Shown piece by piece: positions 40,080-50,560 of a stretch of 61,760 nt of DNA. Below the pieces are notes generated by a model, which saw only the letters and a list, made by a program, of their open reading frames with translations, was not told where the DNA came from and did not search any database. The number at the start of each line of letters is the position of its first letter. The stretch's first letter is position 1. The DNA comes from Candidatus Caccoplasma merdavium (GTDB lineage: Bacteria > Bacteroidota > Bacteroidia > Bacteroidales > UBA11471), in NCBI GenBank assembly GCA_018715595.1, contig DVLI01000024.1, positions 1-61,760 of the forward strand, in the 5' to 3' direction. The translations under genes were made by a program, and so were the position numbers.

Positions 40080-41612
40080 ATGAAACTATCGAGACTTTTT
40101 CTGTTGCCGGTTTGCATCGGACTTTTGTTGTGCGGCTTTTCGGCCTGCAATTCTGATGACGATTCCGATCTCATATACACGTCCTATACCAACACGATGG
40201 TGCGCACCTTTGCTCTGTCTCCCGACATTACGGTGCTCACCAATCTGGCGTATCGCTATTTTACCATCGACCTCGTGAACGGGCGGATTTTCAACCCCGA
40301 TTCGCTGCCTTATGGGACCGATGTCTCGGCGCTTGTGCTCGATATGACCTTCGATTCGCCGTCGAGTGTCGAAATTACCGTTCTCAACAAGGACGACGGT
40401 TCCTTGCTCAAAACCATCGATTATCTCGAAAACGAAGACGATTCCATCGACTTCAACAACGATGTGAAGATGAAGGTCGTGGCGGCCGACGGGGTTACCT
40501 CGCAAGATTACAGCATCGAGGTGCGCGTGCATCGTGTGCAGGCCGACTCGCTGGTGTGGGCGACTTTGGGTGCCAATACCCTGCCCACGTTGCTTGACGA
40601 CCCCCAAGAACAGAAAACTCTCTCTTTCGGCGGGAAAGCCTACTGCTTTACCACCGATGGCGCGGCATATAACTTGGCCACATCATCGGCTCCCGCCTCG
40701 GAATGCAATGTCGCCGCCTTCACCCCGTGGGGCGATACCCTGTCGGTAAGCACGCTGGTGGCCTCGGCCGACACGCTCTTTGCCCTGTGCGGCGCGCCCG
40801 ATGCCGATGGCAATCAGCAGTTGTGCCGTTCGACCGACGGTCTCTCGTGGAGCCCCGTGCCCGATGCCCGTTTCTCGGCGCTTATCGGTATGTGGGAACA
40901 ACGGCTCACCGGCGTGGTAGCTTCGGCTTCGGGGTATCATCACGCCACCTATGAAAGCGGTACGACGACCGTGGACGCACTCATCGACGAGGACTTCCCC
41001 ATATCGGGATTCAGTAGTACGGTCGCATACGCCGATTCTTCTTACGGCACATCGCAAATTTATTTCTTCGGCGGCCGTTGTGCCGACGATTCCTATTGCG
41101 GCCATATCTGGGCCTATGACGGAGAACGTTGGGCCGCCATTTCCAATGTCGGCATTGCGGGCGGTGCCGGAGCTACGGTTTCGCCCCGCGAAGGCGCTCT
41201 CTTCTTTGCCTATTACAACGACGAGTACGATGCCGAGTCGGATTACTTCATTCGCAAAACCTACTATTATATATTGGGCGGGAAAGATGCCTCGGGACTC
41301 CGTAACGACCTTTATTACACCAACACGTTGGGAGGATATTGGGAACAGGCCGCCAAAGGCACCCCGCTTTATGTGTCGAACATGGGCTTTACCTCCCGCG
41401 CTTTCGCTTCGGCCTACATTCGCGAGGAGCCGGCTTCGGTCACCGGCCAGTCTCTCTCGACGTGGCGATGGGCCGAGACACCCTATCTCGGCCGCATGAC
41501 CCGCAGCGGCGACGAGCCGGTGCCTTATGTCTATGTCTTTGGCGGATATGACAGGAACGGCAACCTGCTCGACGAGATATGCCGCGGAGTCATTCTGCGC
41601 TTTACCTTTTAG
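40080..41612 (+). CDS. DUF6242-like lipoprotein, beta-propeller-type
   Basis: 510 residues. The lipobox is GFSAC (Cys about 21) followed by an Asp/Ser-rich linker. A beta-sandwich-like N-terminal domain (about 35-160) is followed by kelch-like blades with repeated YFFGG, YYILGGKD and YVFGGYDRNG motifs. The same order DUF6242-DUF6089-uppS-bamA is common in Bacteroidetes, so an envelope role is likely but unproven. Start at 40080 chosen for the lipoprotein signal. Confidence 0.8.
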   Translation: MKLSRLFLLPVCIGLLLCGFSACNSDDDSDLIYTSYTNTMVRTFALSPDITVLTNLAYRYFTIDLVNGRIFNPDSLPYGTDVSALVLDMTFDSPSSVEITVLNKDDGSLLKTIDYLENEDDSIDFNNDVKMKVVAADGVTSQDYSIEVRVHRVQADSLVWATLGANTLPTLLDDPQEQKTLSFGGKAYCFTTDGAAYNLATSSAPASECNVAAFTPWGDTLSVSTLVASADTLFALCGAPDADGNQQLCRSTDGLSWSPVPDARFSALIGMWEQRLTGVVASASGYHHATYESGTTTVDALIDEDFPISGFSSTVAYADSSYGTSQIYFFGGRCADDSYCGHIWAYDGERWAAISNVGIAGGAGATVSPREGALFFAYYNDEYDAESDYFIRKTYYYILGGKDASGLRNDLYYTNTLGGYWEQAAKGTPLYVSNMGFTSRAFASAYIREEPASVTGQSLSTWRWAETPYLGRMTRSGDEPVPYVYVFGGYDRNGNLLDEICRGVILRFTF

Positions 41613-41703
41613 TAATGAAGGTGAAAATAGTGGGGAGTAGGGATAATTTTTTCGGCCGGAGTTGCGTTTCTCATACATGAGACTTGAAACGAGGAACTTG
41701 AAT

Positions 41704-42381
41704 ATGAGAAAATGGTGGATCATACAACTCTTGGTGTTGGGTACTTGGCTGCCCCTCTCGGCCCAAGAGTATCTCTACGAAATAGGTGCCGCGGCCGGCA
41801 TGGGGGTCTATATCGGTGATATCAACACCCGACCCTTCCACAATCCCGGCGGTGCCTACGGCGTGATGTTCCGTCAGCACATCAATTACCGGTGGGCATT
41901 GAAATACAACGTGTCGATGGCACGCATGAAAGGGTCGACCGAAGGCTGGGACAACGTCCTGCCGGGGAACGCCCAATATGAGTTCAGCCGGCCGCTGCTC
42001 GACTTCGGGGCACAGGCCGAGTTCAACTTCTTTCATTACGGGGTGGGAGAGTCCTACAAAGGAACGCGCCGCTTCTCACCCTATATCGTGGCCGGTCTCG
42101 GTTTTTCCGCCGTGCCGCGGAAAGGCGACGGATATTTCAGCCTGCAAATTCCCATGGGAGTCGGCCTGAAATACAAAATCGCCCGGCGTTGGAACATCGG
42201 ATTGGAGTTTACCATGCGCAAGACTTTGGGCGACAAGCTCGACGGCAAGCAGCTCGATGACCCCTATCACATTACCAGTGCGGCGTTCAAGAACACCGAC
42301 TGGTATTCGTTCACGATGATTTCCATTACCTACGACATCGGTCGCAAGTGTGTCGATTGCAATCCGTCGAGTGCCTTCTGA
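41704..42381 (+). CDS. DUF6089-like outer-membrane beta-barrel protein
   Basis: 225 residues. The signal peptide is cut near LSAQ. The pattern EIGAAAGMGVYIGDIN then alternating strands and FSPYIVAGLGF matches DUF6089 outer-membrane proteins found just before uppS. Function unknown, probably envelope assembly. The start at 41704 is chosen for the signal; two ATGs upstream give no leader. Confidence 0.82.
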   Translation: MRKWWIIQLLVLGTWLPLSAQEYLYEIGAAAGMGVYIGDINTRPFHNPGGAYGVMFRQHINYRWALKYNVSMARMKGSTEGWDNVLPGNAQYEFSRPLLDFGAQAEFNFFHYGVGESYKGTRRFSPYIVAGLGFSAVPRKGDGYFSLQIPMGVGLKYKIARRWNIGLEFTMRKTLGDKLDGKQLDDPYHITSAAFKNTDWYSFTMISITYDIGRKCVDCNPSSAF

Positions 42382-42427
42382 GAGGCCCCGGCGACAATAT
42401 ATGAACCTAATTTAGACAATAGAGAAC

Positions 42428-43165
42428 ATGTCGCTCAAAGACAGCATAGATAAAAACCGCCTGCCCCGCCATATCGCCATCATCATGGACGGTAACGGCC
42501 GCTGGGCCAAGGAACGCGGGAAAGATCGCTCTTACGGCCATCGCCAGGGCGTAGAGTCGGTGCGTACCATAACCCGGGCTGCCGGGAACCTGGGAATCGA
42601 ATATCTCACCCTCTATACCTTCTCGACCGAGAACTGGTCGCGTCCGCAGGAGGAGGTCGATGCCCTCATGGCCCTCATGGTCATGGCCATCGAGCAGGAG
42701 ACGCCCGACCTGATGAAAAACAACGTGCGCCTCACGGCCATCGGCGACCTCGACCGCATGCCCGCCGAGGTGCGGGAGCGTCTCGACCGGTGTATGCAGC
42801 AGACGGCCGCCAATACGGGCCTCACGCTGGTGTTGGCCCTGAGTTACTCGGCGCGGTGGGAGTTGGTGCGTGCCGCCCGGGAGTTGGCCGCGCGTGTGGC
42901 CCAAGGCCGGTTGCAGCCGGAGCAAATCGACGAGGCGATGCTCTCGTCGGCCCTGACGACCCGTGCGATTCCCGACCCCGACCTGTTGATACGCACCGGG
43001 GGGGAGTGCCGCATCAGCAATTTCCTTTTGTGGCAGGCTGCCTATGCCGAGCTCTATTTCACCCCCCAGTATTGGCCCGACTTCGACGAGGAGAGCCTCT
43101 ACAAAGCCATTTGTGATTATCAGTCGCGCGAACGCCGCTTCGGAAAAATCAGTGAACAATTATGA
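42428..43165 (+). CDS. uppS: isoprenyl (undecaprenyl) diphosphate synthase
   Basis: 245 residues. The catalytic Asp lies in [16 protein letters not shown] (about 18-33). Further family motifs are [38 protein letters not shown]. It builds the C55 carrier lipid for peptidoglycan and surface glycans at the inner membrane. The stop overlaps the bamA start. Confidence 0.95.
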   Translation: MSLKDSIDKNRLPRHIAIIMDGNGRWAKERGKDRSYGHRQGVESVRTITRAAGNLGIEYLTLYTFSTENWSRPQEEVDALMALMVMAIEQETPDLMKNNVRLTAIGDLDRMPAEVRERLDRCMQQTAANTGLTLVLALSYSARWELVRAARELAARVAQGRLQPEQIDEAMLSSALTTRAIPDPDLLIRTGGECRISNFLLWQAAYAELYFTPQYWPDFDEESLYKAICDYQSRERRFGKISEQL

Positions 43166-45825
43166 TGCCAACACACTCTTGCCAAATATCATTCGGGAAA
43201 GTCGGCTTGCTGGTCGTGCTTCTCTTTTTCTTATTCCTTCCCACCCCTGCGGTGGCCCAACTCGCGGAGACGGGTGCTCCGGTCGATACGATTTACAATC
43301 CGGCCATCGACTATGGTGCCCTGCCCCGAAAATATGAGATAGCCGACATTACCGTGTCGGGAGCCACCGACAATTACGAAGATTTTGTCATCATCGGATA
43401 TTCGGGCCTTTCGGTGGGCGATGTCATCGAGATTCCCGGCGAAGCCATCACCAATGCCGTTCAACGGTTTTGGAAACAGGGCCTCTTTTCCGACATTGCC
43501 ATTTCGATAACCAAGGTGGCCGGCAACAAGGTGTGGCTCAACATTGCCCTGCAACAACGCCCCCGCATCTCGCAGGTCAACTACATCGGCATAAAAAAGT
43601 CGGAACGCGAAGAACTTGAACAACGCCTCGGCCTGATAAAAGGCAACCAGATTACCCCCAACCTCATCGACCGGGCCAAACTCCTCATCAAACGCTATTA
43701 CGACGACAAGGGTTTCAAGAATGCCGAAGTCACCATCTATCAGAAAGATGACCTCTCGCACGAGAATCAGGTCATTGTCGACATCGACATCGACAAGAAA
43801 GAAAAAATCAAGGTACACAAGATCTATTTCACCGGCAATACGGTGCTGAGCGACCGCAAGCTGCACCGCACGATGAAAAAGACCAGTCAGCGCAAATATC
43901 TGCCCACGCTCTTCCGTCCCAAGAAGTTCGTGCCCGAACGTTATGCCGAGGACCTCGAACTCATTATCGGGAAGTACAACGAGCTGGGTTATCGCGATGC
44001 CGTGATACTCTCCGACAGTGTCGTGCCCTATGACGAAAAAACGGTCGACATCTACATCGATCTCGAAGAGGGCGACCAATACTTTATCCGCAACATCAAC
44101 TGGGTGGGGAATACCGTCTACACGACCGACCAGCTCAACCGTGTCCTGCGACTCGAACCCGGTGACGTCTATAACCAGAAACTGCTCAAAGAGCGCACCG
44201 AGACCGACGAAGATGCCATATCGACCATCTATATGGACAACGGTTACCTCTTCTTCCAAATCACCCCCATAGAGAATAATGTCGTGAATGACTCCATCGA
44301 CCTCGAACTTTCGATACTCGAAGGTCCACAGGCCACCATCAACAAGGTGACCATTACCGGTAACGACCGCCTCTATGAGCATGTCGTGCGTCGGGAGTTG
44401 CGTACGCTGCCGGGAGAACTCTTCAACCGTTCGGAGCTGATGCGTTCGATGCGTGAAATCATGCAGTCGGGGCATTTCAATCCCGAGACGATGGACGTGA
44501 AACCCGAGCCCAATTACGAGAACGGTACCGTAGACCTTACCTATGTGCTCGAATCGAAAGCCAACGATCAGGTCGAGCTCTCGGCCGGTTGGGGACAGAC
44601 CGGTATCATCGGCCGGTTGAGTTTGAAGTTTACCAACTTCTCCATAAAGAACCTGCTCAACCCCAAGACCTATAAAGGCATCATACCGCAGGGCGACGGT
44701 CAGACCCTTACCCTCAGCGTGCAGACCAATGCCCGCTATTACCAGTCTTACAGCATGTCGTTCTTCGAGCCGTGGTTTGGCGGCAAACGCCCCAACTCGT
44801 TCAGCTTCTCGGTCTATTACAGTAAATCGACCGCGTTGAGTACCTCGTTCTACAACGACAACTATTACAGCTACTACGACTACCTCTACGGCTACAATTC
44901 GAGCGCATCGGATTATACCTATGCCATCGACCCCGACAAGTATATCAAACTCTTCGGCGTCTCGGTCGGCTTGGGACAGCGACTTACTTGGCCCGATGAC
45001 TACTTCACCTTCTCGGCCGACCTCAGTTACCAGTTGTATAAGCTCAAAAACTGGGAGTACCTCTTCCGCATGCAGAACGGTACGTCGCACAGCATCACGT
45101 TGGGACTCACCTTGGCGCGTAACTCCATCGACAATCCCTACTACACGACCCGCGGTTCGCAGTTCTCCTTCTCGGTGCAACTCACGCCGCCCTATTCGCT
45201 CTTCGACAATACCGATTATGCGTCTCTCGATATTACCAACGCCGATGACCAGCAGAAGATGTACCGTTGGATTGAGTACCACAAGTGGAAGTTCAACAGC
45301 AAATTCTTCCTCCCCCTCGCATCGTTCGGTTTCGGAGAAGACAAAACCTATACGCTCGTGATGATGGGACGTTTCGATTTCGGAATCCTCGGTTCTTACA
45401 ACCAATACAAGAAATCGCCCTTCGAGACCTTCTATGTGGGCGGTGACGGCATGACCGGGTCGTCCTACAACTATGCCACCGAGACGATAGCCCTGCGTGG
45501 TTATGAGAACGGAGCCCTCACTCCCTACGGAAAAGAGGGTTATGCCTACGCCCGTTTGGGTGCCGAGTTGCACTTCCCCGTGCTGATGCAAGGCTCTACC
45601 ATCATTTATGCGTTGGCATTTGCCGAGGCGGGTAATGCCTGGACCGAGGTAAAAGAAGTCAATCCTTTCAAACTGAAACGCTCGGCCGGTGTGGGTGTGC
45701 GCATCTTCCTCCCGATGATAGGTCTCATGGGTATCGACTGGGGATATGGTTTCGACAAGGCTTTGCCCACGTCGGCCAAGATCAGCGGCAGCCAGCTCCA
45801 CTTCATCTTGGGACAGGAGTTCTGA
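43162..45825 (+). CDS. bamA: BamA outer-membrane protein assembly factor
   Basis: 887 residues. A signal peptide (cut near AVAQ) is followed by five POTRA domains (about 50-440) and a 16-strand barrel ending in LHFILGQEF with terminal Phe. It inserts barrel proteins such as the SusC here. Translation is coupled to uppS (4-base overlap). Two Skp-like chaperones follow directly. Confidence 0.93.
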   Translation: MMPTHSCQISFGKVGLLVVLLFFLFLPTPAVAQLAETGAPVDTIYNPAIDYGALPRKYEIADITVSGATDNYEDFVIIGYSGLSVGDVIEIPGEAITNAVQRFWKQGLFSDIAISITKVAGNKVWLNIALQQRPRISQVNYIGIKKSEREELEQRLGLIKGNQITPNLIDRAKLLIKRYYDDKGFKNAEVTIYQKDDLSHENQVIVDIDIDKKEKIKVHKIYFTGNTVLSDRKLHRTMKKTSQRKYLPTLFRPKKFVPERYAEDLELIIGKYNELGYRDAVILSDSVVPYDEKTVDIYIDLEEGDQYFIRNINWVGNTVYTTDQLNRVLRLEPGDVYNQKLLKERTETDEDAISTIYMDNGYLFFQITPIENNVVNDSIDLELSILEGPQATINKVTITGNDRLYEHVVRRELRTLPGELFNRSELMRSMREIMQSGHFNPETMDVKPEPNYENGTVDLTYVLESKANDQVELSAGWGQTGIIGRLSLKFTNFSIKNLLNPKTYKGIIPQGDGQTLTLSVQTNARYYQSYSMSFFEPWFGGKRPNSFSFSVYYSKSTALSTSFYNDNYYSYYDYLYGYNSSASDYTYAIDPDKYIKLFGVSVGLGQRLTWPDDYFTFSADLSYQLYKLKNWEYLFRMQNGTSHSITLGLTLARNSIDNPYYTTRGSQFSFSVQLTPPYSLFDNTDYASLDITNADDQQKMYRWIEYHKWKFNSKFFLPLASFGFGEDKTYTLVMMGRFDFGILGSYNQYKKSPFETFYVGGDGMTGSSYNYATETIALRGYENGALTPYGKEGYAYARLGAELHFPVLMQGSTIIYALAFAEAGNAWTEVKEVNPFKLKRSAGVGVRIFLPMIGLMGIDWGYGFDKALPTSAKISGSQLHFILGQEF

Positions 45826-45898
45826 TGAGGAGCCCGGCAGAACAGGATACAAAACCGATTGTTGTATAAGAAAAACTCAAACCCTAAAAAGAAAGCCT

Positions 45899-46414
45899 AT
45901 GAAACGAATCGTTCTTTTAGTGGCTGTATTGGCTTTTGGCCTTGTCGGGGCCAATGCGCAAAAGTTTGCCCTCATCGACATGGAGTATATTCTCAAAAAC
46001 ATACCGGCCTATGAAATGGCCAATGAGCAGTTGAAGCAAATCTCCCTCCGTTGGGAAAAGGAGATTACCGACCAGGCTCAGAAAGTGGAAGAGATGTATA
46101 AGGAGTATCAGTCCAATGCCGTGTTCCTTACCGATGCCCAGAAGCAGCAGAAGGAAGAGGAGATACTGGCACAAGACAAGGCCACGCAGGATTTGCGCCG
46201 GAAGTATTTCGGCCCCGAAGGCGAGCTCTACAAGAAGCGTGAGAGTCTCATGAAACCCATACAAGACGACATCTATGAAGCCGTGAAATCGATTTCCGAA
46301 GGGAAGGGTTACCAGATGGTCATAGACCGGGCTTCGTCGGCAAACATTATTTTTGCCTCGCCGCGCATCGACATCAGCAACGAAGTACTGACGAAGTTGG
46401 GTTATTCCAAATAA
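45899..46414 (+). CDS. Skp/OmpH-family periplasmic chaperone
   Basis: 171 residues. A signal peptide (cut near GANAQ) precedes KFALIDMEYILKNIPAYE and a long coiled coil (about 40-130, rich in Lys, Glu, Gln), the Skp tentacle. It should hold unfolded outer-membrane proteins on the way to BamA. Start at 45899 selected for the signal sequence; an upstream frame overlaps bamA. Confidence 0.9.
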   Translation: MKRIVLLVAVLAFGLVGANAQKFALIDMEYILKNIPAYEMANEQLKQISLRWEKEITDQAQKVEEMYKEYQSNAVFLTDAQKQQKEEEILAQDKATQDLRRKYFGPEGELYKKRESLMKPIQDDIYEAVKSISEGKGYQMVIDRASSANIIFASPRIDISNEVLTKLGYSK

Positions 46415-46428
46415 TTTACCTACATTTG
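46397..46428 (+). promoter_or_regulatory. internal promoter for the second Skp gene
   Basis: TTGG (46397-46400), 20 bases, then TACATTTG (46421-46428), 46 bases before the second chaperone start. Confidence 0.5.
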
Positions 46429-46473
46429 CCCTATCGAAACGACAACAAAAAAACATAATAATAACACCATATC

Positions 46474-46980
46474 ATGATTAAGAAACTTTTTATTCTTGCT
46501 TTCCTGGCATTGCCTTTGAGCCTTGCCGCCCAAAACCTTAAATTCGGAACCGTAAACACCGTCGATGTATTCAACCTCATGCCCGAGAAAGCCACGGCCG
46601 AGAAACAACTCGAAGACCTCTCGAAGCAATACGAGAACGAATTCATGAAGATGCAGGAAGAGTTTACCAACAAGTACAAGGACTTCGTCAACAGCCAAGA
46701 TTCCATGCCCGAGAACATCAAGCAACGTCGCATGCAGGAAATTCAGGAAATACAACAACGCATTCAGAATTTCCGCGAAGTGGCTACCGGTGACCTCGAA
46801 GAGCAACAGGCCAAACTCTTGGCTCCCCTGCAAGAGAAAATCTCCAATGCCGTGAAGGCTGTCGGCCAGGAAAACGGCTTCACCTTCATCTTCGACATGA
46901 GCATTCCTTCGGTGCTTTATGCCGGAGGCCAAGCCATTGATGCGACGCCCCTGGTGAAAGCAAAATTGGGATTGCAATAA
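46474..46980 (+). CDS. second Skp/OmpH-family periplasmic chaperone
   Basis: 168 residues. The signal peptide is cut near SLAAQ, then NLKFGTVNTVDVFNLMPEK and a long coiled coil (about 35-120) as in its neighbour. It is a tandem paralogue with low identity to the first, and has its own promoter, so the two may be used under different conditions. Confidence 0.9.
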   Translation: MIKKLFILAFLALPLSLAAQNLKFGTVNTVDVFNLMPEKATAEKQLEDLSKQYENEFMKMQEEFTNKYKDFVNSQDSMPENIKQRRMQEIQEIQQRIQNFREVATGDLEEQQAKLLAPLQEKISNAVKAVGQENGFTFIFDMSIPSVLYAGGQAIDATPLVKAKLGLQ

Positions 46981-47034
46981 AAACAACCGGCATTGCGGCC
47001 GTCTAACCCGAAAAAAAATTTTTGCGTGAAAGAT

Positions 47035-47880
47035 ATGCCGACATTCCTGCCAGACCACCGTCCCGGACCTATCGGAATTTTCGATTCGGGCTACGGTGGT
47101 CTGACTATCTTGGAAAAAATCCGAAAAGTGCTGCCCGAGTATGATTACATCTACTTGGGCGACAATGCGCGGGCCCCTTATGGAACCCGTTCGTTCGAGG
47201 TCGTGTATGAGTTTACCCGCCAAGCCGTGGTCAAGCTCTTCTCCATGGGGTGCCGCCTGGTGATACTTGCCTGCAACACGGCATCGGCCAAGGCGTTGCG
47301 CTCGATACAGCAACTCGATTTGCCGCAGATTGCGCCCGACCGCCGCGTCTTGGGCATAATCCGCCCCACCGCCGAGATTGTGGGAAACGTCACCCGCACC
47401 GGCCGGGTGGGAGTCCTCGCCACGCTCGGCACCATACAGTCTTGCTCATATACCCTCGAAATCAAGAAACTCTACCCGCATATACAAATCTTCGGTGAAG
47501 CCTGCCCCATGTGGGTGCCCTTGGTCGAGAACCGCGAATACGACACGCCGGGAGCCGACTATTTCATCAAGAAATACATCGACGAACTCATGGCCCAAGA
47601 TGCGCACATCGATACCGTGATACTTGCCTGCACCCATTACCCGCTCCTGCTTCACCAGATACGCCGTTATCTGCCCGAGGGAGTCGAGCCGCTGGTTCAG
47701 GGCGATATTGTGGCCGAGAGTCTCAAAGACTACCTGCGACGCCACCCCGAGATGGAACAACGTTGCCAGCGAGGAGGAGAATGCACGTTCTACACCACCG
47801 AGTCGCCCGAGAAATTTTCGACCCTTGCCTCGATATTTTTACAGAAAAAAGTGACGGTAACCCGTCTTACCCTCGAATAA
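47035..47880 (+). CDS. murI: glutamate racemase
   Basis: 281 residues. The two catalytic cysteines lie in VILACNTASAKAL and TVILACTHYPLLL. The N-terminal FDSGYGGLTIL is the substrate loop. It makes D-glutamate for peptidoglycan. Start at 47035 (MPTFLPDH) chosen over an upstream TTG frame. Confidence 0.95.
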   Translation: MPTFLPDHRPGPIGIFDSGYGGLTILEKIRKVLPEYDYIYLGDNARAPYGTRSFEVVYEFTRQAVVKLFSMGCRLVILACNTASAKALRSIQQLDLPQIAPDRRVLGIIRPTAEIVGNVTRTGRVGVLATLGTIQSCSYTLEIKKLYPHIQIFGEACPMWVPLVENREYDTPGADYFIKKYIDELMAQDAHIDTVILACTHYPLLLHQIRRYLPEGVEPLVQGDIVAESLKDYLRRHPEMEQRCQRGGECTFYTTESPEKFSTLASIFLQKKVTVTRLTLE

Positions 47881-47887
47881 TAGTCTT

Positions 47888-48292
47888 ATGGCACAAGTAC
47901 GCATCAACAAGTATATCAGCGACACCGGTTTTTGCTCCCGTCGCGAAGCCGACAAGTTGGTCGATGACGCCCGCGTCGAAGTCAACGGTGCGGTCGCCTT
48001 GCCCGGTACCAAGGTCTTGCCCGGTGATACCGTGCGCATCGACGGTGAGATATTGCGTCCCAACCCCGAATCCTTTGTCGAGCGCCCCAAGTTGCCGAAA
48101 CCCAAGAAACGCCCCCTCCCGCATTACCCCGTGGAGGAAGAAGAGACCTCCCCGACCCGTCGCTCTCATCGCGGCACCCGCGGCGGTCTCCGCAACAAGG
48201 TCGACCGCGAAGAGCCGTTCAAACCGCATAACGGACGTCCCCGCCGCTCGGGGTCGAAAAAAGACGACGGGCACTCTCCCCGCCGACATTGA
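47888..48292 (+). CDS. stand-alone S4 RNA-binding domain protein with basic tail
   Basis: 134 residues. Residues about 3-60 are an S4 domain close to the N-terminus of RluF-type pseudouridine synthases: INKYISDTGFCSRREADKLV, then ARVEVNGAVALPGTKVLPGD. The catalytic synthase domain is missing. The rest (about 65-134) is a disordered tail rich in Arg, Lys, Pro and Glu. It should bind RNA, perhaps rRNA. It overlaps the next frame only outside its likely start. Not a decay product by appearance: tail codons are normal and it follows murI tightly. Confidence 0.8.
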   Translation: MAQVRINKYISDTGFCSRREADKLVDDARVEVNGAVALPGTKVLPGDTVRIDGEILRPNPESFVERPKLPKPKKRPLPHYPVEEEETSPTRRSHRGTRGGLRNKVDREEPFKPHNGRPRRSGSKKDDGHSPRRH

Positions 48293-48321
48293 TTGTTTCC
48301 CGTAAAATAACGAAGAAAGAA

Positions 48322-48636
48322 ATGTCACACACCCTCGAAATCGAAGAGCGCATCGTGAAGATGTTGCGCACCGTATATGATCCCGAAATCCCGGTCAATG
48401 TCTACGACCTCGGCCTCATCTACAAAGTCGATGTCGATGATGACGCCCATGTCGTCATCGATATGACCCTCACGGCTCCCAACTGTCCCGCGGCCGACTT
48501 TATCGTCGAAGACGTAAAACAGAAAATCGAAAGTGTCGAAGGGGTCGCTTCGGCACAAATCAACCTTGTCTTCGAACCCGAGTGGAACAAGGACATGATG
48601 AGCGAAGAGGCCAAACTCGAACTTGGTTTCCTCTGA
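48322..48636 (+). CDS. DUF59/MIP18-family protein, SufT-like
   Basis: 104 residues. The motif DPEIPVNVYDLGLIYKVDV and the conserved MTLTAPNCPAADF Cys region mark the family that aids iron-sulfur cluster assembly. It likely loads clusters onto target proteins in the cytoplasm. Start at 48322; the longer frame upstream overlaps the S4 gene. Confidence 0.88.
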   Translation: MSHTLEIEERIVKMLRTVYDPEIPVNVYDLGLIYKVDVDDDAHVVIDMTLTAPNCPAADFIVEDVKQKIESVEGVASAQINLVFEPEWNKDMMSEEAKLELGFL

Positions 48637-48660
48637 TAGCCCGATAACCTTTCCGCTCCG

Positions 48661-49440
48661 ATGCCCAGCCCCATGAGAACGAACGTCTATTTTCTCTCCG
48701 ACCTGCATTTGGGAACACGCACGCTCACGCACGACCAGCAGTTGGAGCAGGAACGGCGTGTCGTGCGCTGGCTCGACACCATCAAGCACGATGCCGCGAC
48801 CGTCTACCTCTTGGGCGACATTCTCGACTACTGGTATGAATACAAGTATGTCGTGCCTCGCGGATTTACCCGTTTCTTCGGCAAAATCGCCGAGCTCACC
48901 GACAGCGGGGTCGAGGTGCATTGGTTCATCGGAAACCACGATATTTGGATTTTCGATTATCTCCCCGCCGAGTTGGGGGTCATTGTGCACAAGTCGCCCT
49001 GCCTGGTGTCGCTGGGGCGTTACACGGCCTATTTGGCCCACGGCGACGGATTGGGGCGCACGCCGTTTTCCTTCCGCCTGATACGGGCCATTTTTCACAG
49101 CCGTTTCTGCCAGATACTCTATTCGGCCATTCACCCGCGTTGGACGGTTGCCTTCGCCCACCGATGGTCGTCGCACAGCCGCAAACATGGCGATGACCTG
49201 CCTTATCAGGGAGAAGACGATGAGTTCCTGGTGCGGTATGCCAAGGAGTACAGTCGCGAAAATCCTTCGCCGCATATCGACTTCTTTATCTTCGGGCATC
49301 GCCACATCATGCTCGACTTGATGCTCGCCCGCGACTGTCGGGTCGTGATACTCGGCGATTGGATTCACCATTTTTCTTATGCCCGTTTCGACGGCGAACA
49401 ACTGTTTCTCGAACAATACATCGAAGGGGAGACCTGTTGA
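48661..49440 (+). CDS. lpxH: UDP-2,3-diacylglucosamine diphosphatase, LpxH-like
   Basis: 259 residues of the metallophosphoesterase fold with all metal motifs: FLSDLHLG, LLGDILDYWYEY, FIGNHDIWI, AHGDG and FIFGHRH. It cleaves UDP-diacylglucosamine to lipid X in lipid A synthesis. The terminator hairpin begins inside the last codons of the gene. Confidence 0.85.
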   Translation: MPSPMRTNVYFLSDLHLGTRTLTHDQQLEQERRVVRWLDTIKHDAATVYLLGDILDYWYEYKYVVPRGFTRFFGKIAELTDSGVEVHWFIGNHDIWIFDYLPAELGVIVHKSPCLVSLGRYTAYLAHGDGLGRTPFSFRLIRAIFHSRFCQILYSAIHPRWTVAFAHRWSSHSRKHGDDLPYQGEDDEFLVRYAKEYSRENPSPHIDFFIFGHRHIMLDLMLARDCRVVILGDWIHHFSYARFDGEQLFLEQYIEGETC

Positions 49441-49463
49441 GAGGTCTCCCCTTCGTCTTTTTA
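49423..49463 (+). terminator. terminator overlapping the lpxH end
   Basis: GAAGGGGAGACCT pairs with AGGTCTCCCCTTC, followed by GTCTTTTTAC. The upstream arm encodes the last residues of lpxH. Confidence 0.85.
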
Positions 49464-49482
49464 CGCTCCCGGTCGGGAGCCG

Positions 49483-50451
49483 TTATTTGCCTTTGAAAAT
49501 CTTGTCGAGAAAATCGGCCATGTATGACACCGTGTCGTCGAACCACGGACGGAAGAACCAATAGGTGTGTGGCGTGTCGTCGAAGGTATGCACCTCGGTG
49601 TAGATGCCGAGGGCATGCAGTTGCTCGATGGCTTCGTCGCGGCCATTGTGGAAGCGTGGTATCGAGCTGTTGATGAAGCACACCGGCGCCGATTGCCGGC
49701 CTATCCAGAAGAGGGCCGAGGCGCCTTTCCAGTTATCGGGTTGCTCTTCGTAGGTGCCCCCCAGCCAAATGGCGTCGACCGGCAGCGTCGTCCCCTTTTT
49801 GCGGGCTTCGCGGGCGCGCCCCACCGACTCCTCGGTGACGAAAGAGGAGATGCCGTCCATGTTGATGACGGCTCCTATTTTGCCGCTTTTGTTCTGTGTG
49901 CCGAGAAGCATGGCCAGCTGGCCGCCGGCCGAACAGCCCGACACGGCAATCTTCTTGCGGTCGATGCCATATCGCTTGGCATTCTTGTAAATCCATGTGA
50001 TGGCATCTTCGAGGTCTTCGACCCCGGCGGGATAGAGCGCTTCGGGTATCAGTCGGTATTCGACGGGAATGGTTACATACCCCCGGGCGGCGACTTGCTG
50101 CGCCAGGGGGACTTGCAATTCGGGGCTTCCCGAGTTCCAACCGCCGCCGTGAATCATGAGCAGGACGGGATATTTCTTGTCGTCGTCGGGGCGATAGATG
50201 TTCATTTTCAGCGCATGTTCACCCCATGGGTTCGACACGGTCTTGTAGGTCACCCCTTCGTAGGCGCGCACCCCCTCGGGGAGGGAGGTTCTTACCGGTT
50301 CGATGTAGGGACGGTATTTCCGTTCTTTCTTGTAGGTGCCGTCGAGGGTGAACGAGGTGTCGCGCGGTACCCCGTCGATGATGACGGTTTGGGCGGTGGT
50401 TGTTGCAAACCACAGGAGGCAGAACGCGGTTGTGAGTAGGGAGGTTTTCAT
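49483..50451 (-). CDS. exported alpha/beta-hydrolase, BD-FAE-type esterase
   Basis: 322 residues. The signal peptide is cut near TTTAQ. The oxyanion motif is MIHGGGWNSGS, the nucleophile lies in SGCSAGGQLA (Ser about 180), and the catalytic His is in FDDTPHTYWFF. Family members release acyl or feruloyl groups from plant glycans. Not adjacent to a glycan locus here. Start at 50451. Confidence 0.85.
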   Translation of the reverse strand: MKTSLLTTAFCLLWFATTTAQTVIIDGVPRDTSFTLDGTYKKERKYRPYIEPVRTSLPEGVRAYEGVTYKTVSNPWGEHALKMNIYRPDDDKKYPVLLMIHGGGWNSGSPELQVPLAQQVAARGYVTIPVEYRLIPEALYPAGVEDLEDAITWIYKNAKRYGIDRKKIAVSGCSAGGQLAMLLGTQNKSGKIGAVINMDGISSFVTEESVGRAREARKKGTTLPVDAIWLGGTYEEQPDNWKGASALFWIGRQSAPVCFINSSIPRFHNGRDEAIEQLHALGIYTEVHTFDDTPHTYWFFRPWFDDTVSYMADFLDKIFKGK

Positions 50452-50513
50452 GAGTATGAAGGAGTGTAAGGAGACTGTCGTCTCGGTGAAAGATGATTGT
50501 GTCGGATAAAAAA

Positions 50514-50544
50514 ACACCCTTGTGCCCGTCGGGCACAAGGGTGT
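50514..50544 (-). terminator. terminator of pta-ackA
   Basis: ACACCCTTGTGCCC pairs perfectly with GGGCACAAGGGTGT around GTC; on the minus strand a run of seven T follows. Confidence 0.9.
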
Positions 50545-50560
50545 AATAAGTGAGGGTCGA

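Noticed and set aside
43231..45852. Minus-strand frame of 873 codons opposite bamA
   Set aside because: Antisense shadow of a well-supported gene. Its translation is low in complexity (His, Arg, Val, Gly-rich) without domains.
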